This document shows, one piece after another, positions 7,901 to 9,495 of a DNA stretch of 9,495 nucleotides. A program made the position numbers and the translations under genes. Position 1 is the stretch's first letter. Every line of letters starts with the position of its first letter. The notes under the pieces were generated by a model. The model was not told the DNA's origin. It searched no databases and was given only the letters and a program-made list of their open reading frames with translations. This DNA is from Verrucomicrobiota bacterium (GTDB lineage: Bacteria > Verrucomicrobiota > Verrucomicrobiia > Opitutales > Seribacteraceae). The stretch covers positions 1 to 9,495 of the forward strand of contig JACNJI010000163.1 in assembly GCA_014382645.1 (NCBI GenBank), read 5' to 3'.

Positions 7901-8159
7901 GCGCAACTCTTCATGGTTTGGGATATTTCTTCCTTTTGACAACGGATGGTTATACCATGAAGAATGGGGCTGGATTTTTGCCCAAGACGATAACCACGGC
8001 GGTCTCTGGCTTTGGAAAGACAAATTGGGTTGGCAGTGGACGATGAAAGACATCTACCCCTACCTTTACCGCAATGACACCGCCAAGTGGATGTACTTCC
8101 TAAAGAGAAAGAACGGCATTGAGCACTTCTACAACCACCAAACGAAACAAGTAGAATAG
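4926..8159 (+). CDS. Large secreted multidomain repeat protein (150-aa repeats, calcium loops, cadherin-like domains, Trp-rich C-terminus)
   Basis: Secreted 1077-aa protein, unnamed; an adhesin-like or matrix role is inferred from architecture only. The N-terminus has basic residues, a hydrophobic core (about 18-30) and a probable cleavage near LHGA (30-33). Residues 35-484 are three tandem 150-residue repeats. Each has a beta-rich half (SEP(V/I)GF ... NGY.F.YW ... AHY), a calcium-loop half with two DxDxDG-type motifs, and an EDGGISSR end. Residues about 490-578, 636-735 and 779-875 are cadherin-like (ILENQPTG, SIRVKATD; SIAENS, SIRVKASD). Between them lie thrombospondin-type-3-like calcium loops at 584-630 (DTDGDGYSD) and 737-775 (DLDGDGIED, DDDGDGFSD). 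Residues about 883-975 look FN3-like (YYRAFATN). Residues 980-1077 are a Trp-rich domain (GWWAHAPED, YHEEWGWIF). No enzyme motif, PEP-CTERM or membrane anchor is seen. The start follows the upstream stop by 30 bp, so co-transcription is likely. DNA patches inside the cadherin region are nearly identical. Confidence 0.85.
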   Translation: MATQRHTGLVSNIFWRKAFSAVGLILGLPLHGALVTIEQVSEPVGFLSKTTVVETGASLTTEKVELTKNGYFFSYWTKGGTRLADTAGRSLTQTTVEVDASFTLTAHYILQTEDSDKDGILDWFEYRNFGNLAGVISSDPDGDGYSNGQEQALGQDPTISDLVEDGGISSRRSIGFVFADKSLVRYEIKSEPIGFVNTASGFAEVNATIVTPNLNGATNGYLFAYWSVNGARQSGATGKALSQLDHKLTASANIVAHYFPAQEDSDSDGLLDSSELNQFGDLSQEADADADSDGFANQKEDALGQESTVRDLVEDGGISSRHSGNFVFGDFNLVHYEIKSEPVGFINKSSGYVQPNTIVTTPSLNGETNGYQFTYWSVNGSRQASPNGTSLSKLDHTLVTSSIIIAHYVKSTEDADSDGMMDWLELRQFGQLVQDSSDDADLDNYTNAQEVAAGQEALIQDLIEDGGISSRHSTNFTYFVQGNRTPNGATLSNDVFFAEQPSGLLVGTLQPIDYDDPNHQDAYTYEFVEGTGSTDNAQFNLVGNKLLTGTLMTEGNYSIRIRITDSSLAFAETVFQLKAFLHGDSDNDGDGLTLDQERIHSTNPNVADTDGDGYSDLIEVNSGSDPNDRDSLPNQAPHELQLSDNRILENQPTGISIGTVSALDEDANDTHSFTFVDGNGSQHNNLFSIDANGTLKTNATFDFETNATALSIRVKATDEHNASLAKAFVINVTNEVEDLDGDGIEDHADPDDDGDGFSDAVEIAYGSDPRDANSLVNQAPTQLDLNGSSIAENSNVGSIVGNLNATDPDANDTHSYTFVDGNGSTHNSLFSIDANGTLKASAVLDFETSTVLSIRVKASDPSNESIEKAFSIRVLDESIPITDTMQWEQSEGDTYQFSGKVLYDGEANVTGYGFELDVSLQFHNPQVLVGFINYETQNFTASTVLPEKGQIFYYRAFATNIEGTGYGSPKRVSTTSPLVGWWAHAPEDSNGWRNSSWFGIFLPFDNGWLYHEEWGWIFAQDDNHGGLWLWKDKLGWQWTMKDIYPYLYRNDTAKWMYFLKRKNGIEHFYNHQTKQVE
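5028..5477 (+). repeat. 150-codon tandem repeat, unit 1
   Basis: Codes residues 35-184 of the second large secreted protein. It is the most divergent unit and begins with VTIEQVSEPVGF, where the others have YEIKSEP. It contains DSDKDGILDWFE and DPDGDGYSNGQE calcium-loop motifs and ends after EDGGISSRRS. The EDGGISSR motif recurs exactly 450 bp later in each following unit. Confidence 0.75.
5478..5927 (+). repeat. 150-codon tandem repeat, unit 2
   Basis: Codes residues 185-334 (RYEIKSEPIGF to EDGGISSRHS and the following strand). Calcium-loop motifs are DSDSDGLLDSSE and DADSDGFANQKE. It shares the 17-base string GAAATCAAAAGCGAACC (5484-5500) with unit 3 at exactly 450 bp distance. Confidence 0.8.
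5928..6377 (+). repeat. 150-codon tandem repeat, unit 3
   Basis: Codes residues 335-484 (HYEIKSEPVGF to EDGGISSRHS and the following strand). The first calcium loop is DADSDGMMDWLE. The second reads DADLDNYTNAQE, where the usual loop glycine is replaced by Asn, so it may bind calcium less well. The 17-base match to unit 2 lies at 5934-5950. Confidence 0.8.
6921..6964 (+). repeat. Near-identical 44-base patch, copy 1
   Basis: Encodes DANDTHSFTFVDGNG in the second cadherin-like domain. It matches 7350-7393 at 43 of 44 bases; the single difference changes Phe to Tyr. Flanking codons for similar or identical residues differ, so the patch looks recently duplicated or converted. Confidence 0.85.
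7350..7393 (+). repeat. Near-identical 44-base patch, copy 2
   Basis: Encodes DANDTHSYTFVDGNG in the third cadherin-like domain. It matches 6921-6964 with one mismatch and lies 429 bp downstream. The following SIDANGTLK is encoded with largely different synonymous codons in the two copies. Confidence 0.85.
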
Positions 8160-8199
8160 TTCAGAGGAGCACGACAAGCTGCAAGGCAACAGACGAAGC

Positions 8200-8630
8200 T
8201 TAAACGATTAAGAACATATAGCTCCGCAGGTCCACGAAAGTAACGAATAAATTGTACAGTTCGTGAATGACTACCGTAAAAAGAAAAGCCTTTCAGAAGA
8301 AACGCACCTGCATGAAAAGATATAGAACCGCGAGTGCAATGCTTGTGGGATAAAGGGACAATATGCCCGTGGAGGCTTCGGTCGTGGAGCAACTCGAAGA
8401 ATAGGGCGAAAAAAAGGATCTCCCAGACCCGCGGAAGCTTGAGTCATAGACAAATCTCTAGAATCGGATAAATAATCCCGAGTAAAGGCTCCCCGGAAAT
8501 AGGCCAACCACGCCAGCCTAAGAATAAAAAGATGCGGCAGGAGGATGGAATCAATAAAAGACACCGCAGGCACTCTCATTTCCGAGACTTTTTGCCATCG
8601 GCGAATCCGGCGTTCCATGTGTTCTTTCAT
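8200..8630 (-). pseudogene. Probable degraded CPBP/CAAX-type intramembrane protease
   Basis: No single frame gives a plausible protein, but successive segments in three minus-strand frames assemble into the CPBP (Abi/CAAX) layout. From ATG 8630, frame A reads hydrophobic residues and then AYFRGAFTRDYL, resembling the E-E-x-x-x-R-G segment but with W-L where the catalytic Glu pair should be. Frame B (about 8440-8360) reads WEILFFALFFELLHDRSLHG, resembling the F-x-x-x-H helix. Frame C (about 8365-8200) reads PTSIALAVLYLFMQVRFF, a TGA, then KAFLFTVVIHELYNLFVTF, resembling the H-x-x-x-N helix, and ends at TAA 8200-8202. Order, spacing and hydrophobicity fit, with about two frameshifts, one stop and lost catalytic residues. 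The piece is also short for the family. Frame A alone would be a 119-aa ORF ending at 8271. This is inference from pattern; a chance match or assembly errors are the alternatives. It follows the oxoprolinase-type gene on the same strand. Confidence 0.45.
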
Positions 8631-8646
8631 TTCTCTTTAGGTTGAA

Positions 8647-8681
8647 GGTTCCTTTAGCAATCATAGTAAAAGGCAGGAACC
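8647..8681. repeat. 7-bp inverted repeat upstream of the gene remnant
   Basis: GGTTCCT (8647-8653) and AGGAACC (8675-8681) are perfect complements around a 21-base loop. Inside, CCTTT can alternatively pair with AAAGG. The element sits between the oxoprolinase-type gene stop and the remnant start. No T-run follows, so a terminator is not supported. Confidence 0.3.
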
Positions 8682-8686
8682 GTCCT

Positions 8687-8700
8687 GAAGTTATAACTTC
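8687..8700. promoter_or_regulatory. 14-bp perfect palindrome, candidate operator
   Basis: GAAGTTATAACTTC is its own reverse complement. Across one mismatched pair the symmetry extends to CC/GG. The half-site AACTTC/GAAGTT recurs at 8706-8711 and 8754-8759, the latter inside the end of the oxoprolinase-type gene. It could bind a dimeric regulator for the downstream remnant, or be relic regulatory DNA. The remaining 8701-8745 spacer shows nothing else. Confidence 0.35.
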
Positions 8701-8745
8701 GGGGAAACTTCAAAATGAGGATCTCGCAAACATCACGGCTTTCAC

Positions 8746-9495
8746 CTAAGTTAGAAGTTCAGGCTGTCCAGCCCCTCCGCCTCCGGGTGTGAGGAGAAGA
8801 AGGCGGTCACCGGGTTTTGCCTCAAATTTGTCGACCGGCTCCAATTCTTCACGAGAACCGTCGGCGCAAATAAGAATCTGTTTCCCTGGTTGACCGGACT
8901 GACCACCGGCAATGCCCTCGGGACCTTCGGTTCGCCGCTGGGTGAGAAGAGATACCGACATAGCTTCCTCGAACAGGTATTCGCGCTCCACTCCGTCCCC
9001 GCCGGGCCAACTACCGGAACCACCCGACCCTTCCCGAAGACGAAAACGCTCGAGCCTAACGGGTTGACGAAGTTCCAAGATCTCAGGATCCGTAATCGCA
9101 GTGTTGGTCATATGGACGTGAACCCCCGATGCCCCGTCCGCACCTATCGCCGCACCTGCTCCACCCGCCACGGTTTCGTAGTGACTGCGAGTGGCGTCCC
9201 CGAACACGACGTTATTCATGGTGCCTTGCGAACAGGCCACGCAACCAAAGGCAAGTAGCAGGGTATCTACCAATCGCTGACTCACCTCGACGTTGCCTCC
9301 CGCAACGGCAGGAGCATCGGCAGGATCATCGGGAAAAACGGGAGAAAGAAAGCTGTCGCTTGGAAGAATGATTTCGACCGGATCGAGAAAGCCCTCGTTA
9401 AGAGGAACCTCTCGTTCCGCTAGGACTCGCAAGACATAGACGAGGGCACTTCGTACAATGGCTGCGGTGGCGTTGAGGTTCGCAGAGTGGCGAGG
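8746..9495 (-). CDS. Hydantoinase B/5-oxoprolinase family protein (partial, N-terminus outside window)
   Basis: C-terminal 249 residues of a hydantoinase B (HyuB)/5-oxoprolinase family enzyme; the family uses ATP to open cyclic amides such as 5-oxoproline or hydantoins in the cytoplasm. The frame is open from the right edge to TAG at 8746-8748. Signatures in order are ANLNATAAIVRSALVYVLR, PLNEGFLDPVEI, PAVAGGNVEVSQRLVDTLL, CSQGTMNNVVFGD, ETVAGGAGAAIGADGASG, VHMTNTAITDPE, PVRLERFRLREGSGG, GDGVEREY, SLLTQRR and a closing TPGGGGAGQP. The C-terminus is at the usual place shortly after this Gly-rich motif. These motifs fit both stand-alone HyuB and the C-terminal half of fused OPLAH-type 5-oxoprolinase; my recollection of the GGNVE...QGTMNN stretch leans to the fused type. 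The missing upstream part would decide. Confidence 0.93.
   Translation of the reverse strand, partial: PRHSANLNATAAIVRSALVYVLRVLAEREVPLNEGFLDPVEIILPSDSFLSPVFPDDPADAPAVAGGNVEVSQRLVDTLLLAFGCVACSQGTMNNVVFGDATRSHYETVAGGAGAAIGADGASGVHVHMTNTAITDPEILELRQPVRLERFRLREGSGGSGSWPGGDGVEREYLFEEAMSVSLLTQRRTEGPEGIAGGQSGQPGKQILICADGSREELEPVDKFEAKPGDRLLLLTPGGGGAGQPELLT

Noticed and set aside
8199..8212. CTTAA/TTAAG hairpin after the large gene as a terminator
   Set aside because: Only a 5-bp A/T-rich stem with a 4-base loop and no T-run; too weak to call a terminator.
8129..8392. Minus-strand 87-aa ORF beginning LLHDRSLHG
   Set aside because: Not accepted as an intact gene: it overlaps the 3' end of the large plus-strand gene, and only its first part fits the CPBP-like pattern, which continues in another frame. 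Used as part of the pseudogene call.
8890..9371. Plus-strand ORFs of 122 and 80 aa opposite the oxoprolinase-type gene
   Set aside because: The minus strand here carries a strongly conserved hydantoinase B/oxoprolinase frame; these are antisense shadows.

Overview
The window looks like part of a Verrucomicrobiota chromosome, most likely a marine Opitutae or Puniceicoccales-type bacterium. This is inferred from protein style alone. The repeat modules ending in an EDGGISSR-type motif, the Trp-rich C-terminal domain and the NGDFSNPTQW / TISRSP module are types I remember from large secreted proteins of that phylum. No database search was run. Base composition is moderate, and the layout is four genes plus one probable gene remnant.

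Left part (1-1494, minus strand): the first 498 codons of a CstA-type carbon starvation transporter, whose C-terminus lies beyond the left edge. Its start faces a spacer (1495-1781) shared with the next gene. The spacer holds a perfect 12-bp palindrome of LacI-family operator type close to the cstA start, a small hairpin, and an A-tract plus TTGACA that may be the promoter of the rightward genes.

Centre (1782-8159, plus strand): two very large genes 30 bp apart, probably one operon, both encoding secreted multidomain proteins. The first (about 1037 aa) has an N-terminal NHL-type propeller region, an Ig-like module with a conserved tail, and a complete seven-bladed FG-GAP/integrin-alpha-like propeller that ends exactly at the C-terminus. 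The second (1077 aa) has three 150-residue tandem repeats, then cadherin-like domains alternating with thrombospondin-type-3-like calcium loops, an FN3-like domain and a Trp-rich C-terminal domain with 12 tryptophans in 98 residues. Neither has a PEP-CTERM tail or any other sorting signal that I recognise. Together they look like an extracellular or cell-surface pair for adhesion or matrix building; the function is unknown. Parts of the second gene show signs of recent internal recombination.

Right part (8160-9495): 8200-8630 on the minus strand reads as a decayed CPBP/CAAX-type intramembrane protease, its hallmark segments spread over all three frames. Upstream of it (8631-8745) are palindromic elements. 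From 8746 to the right edge runs the C-terminal 249 residues of a hydantoinase B/5-oxoprolinase family enzyme, also on the minus strand. The transporter and the oxoprolinase-type enzyme are ordinary metabolic genes. The novelty lies in the central secreted-protein pair and the gene remnant beside it.
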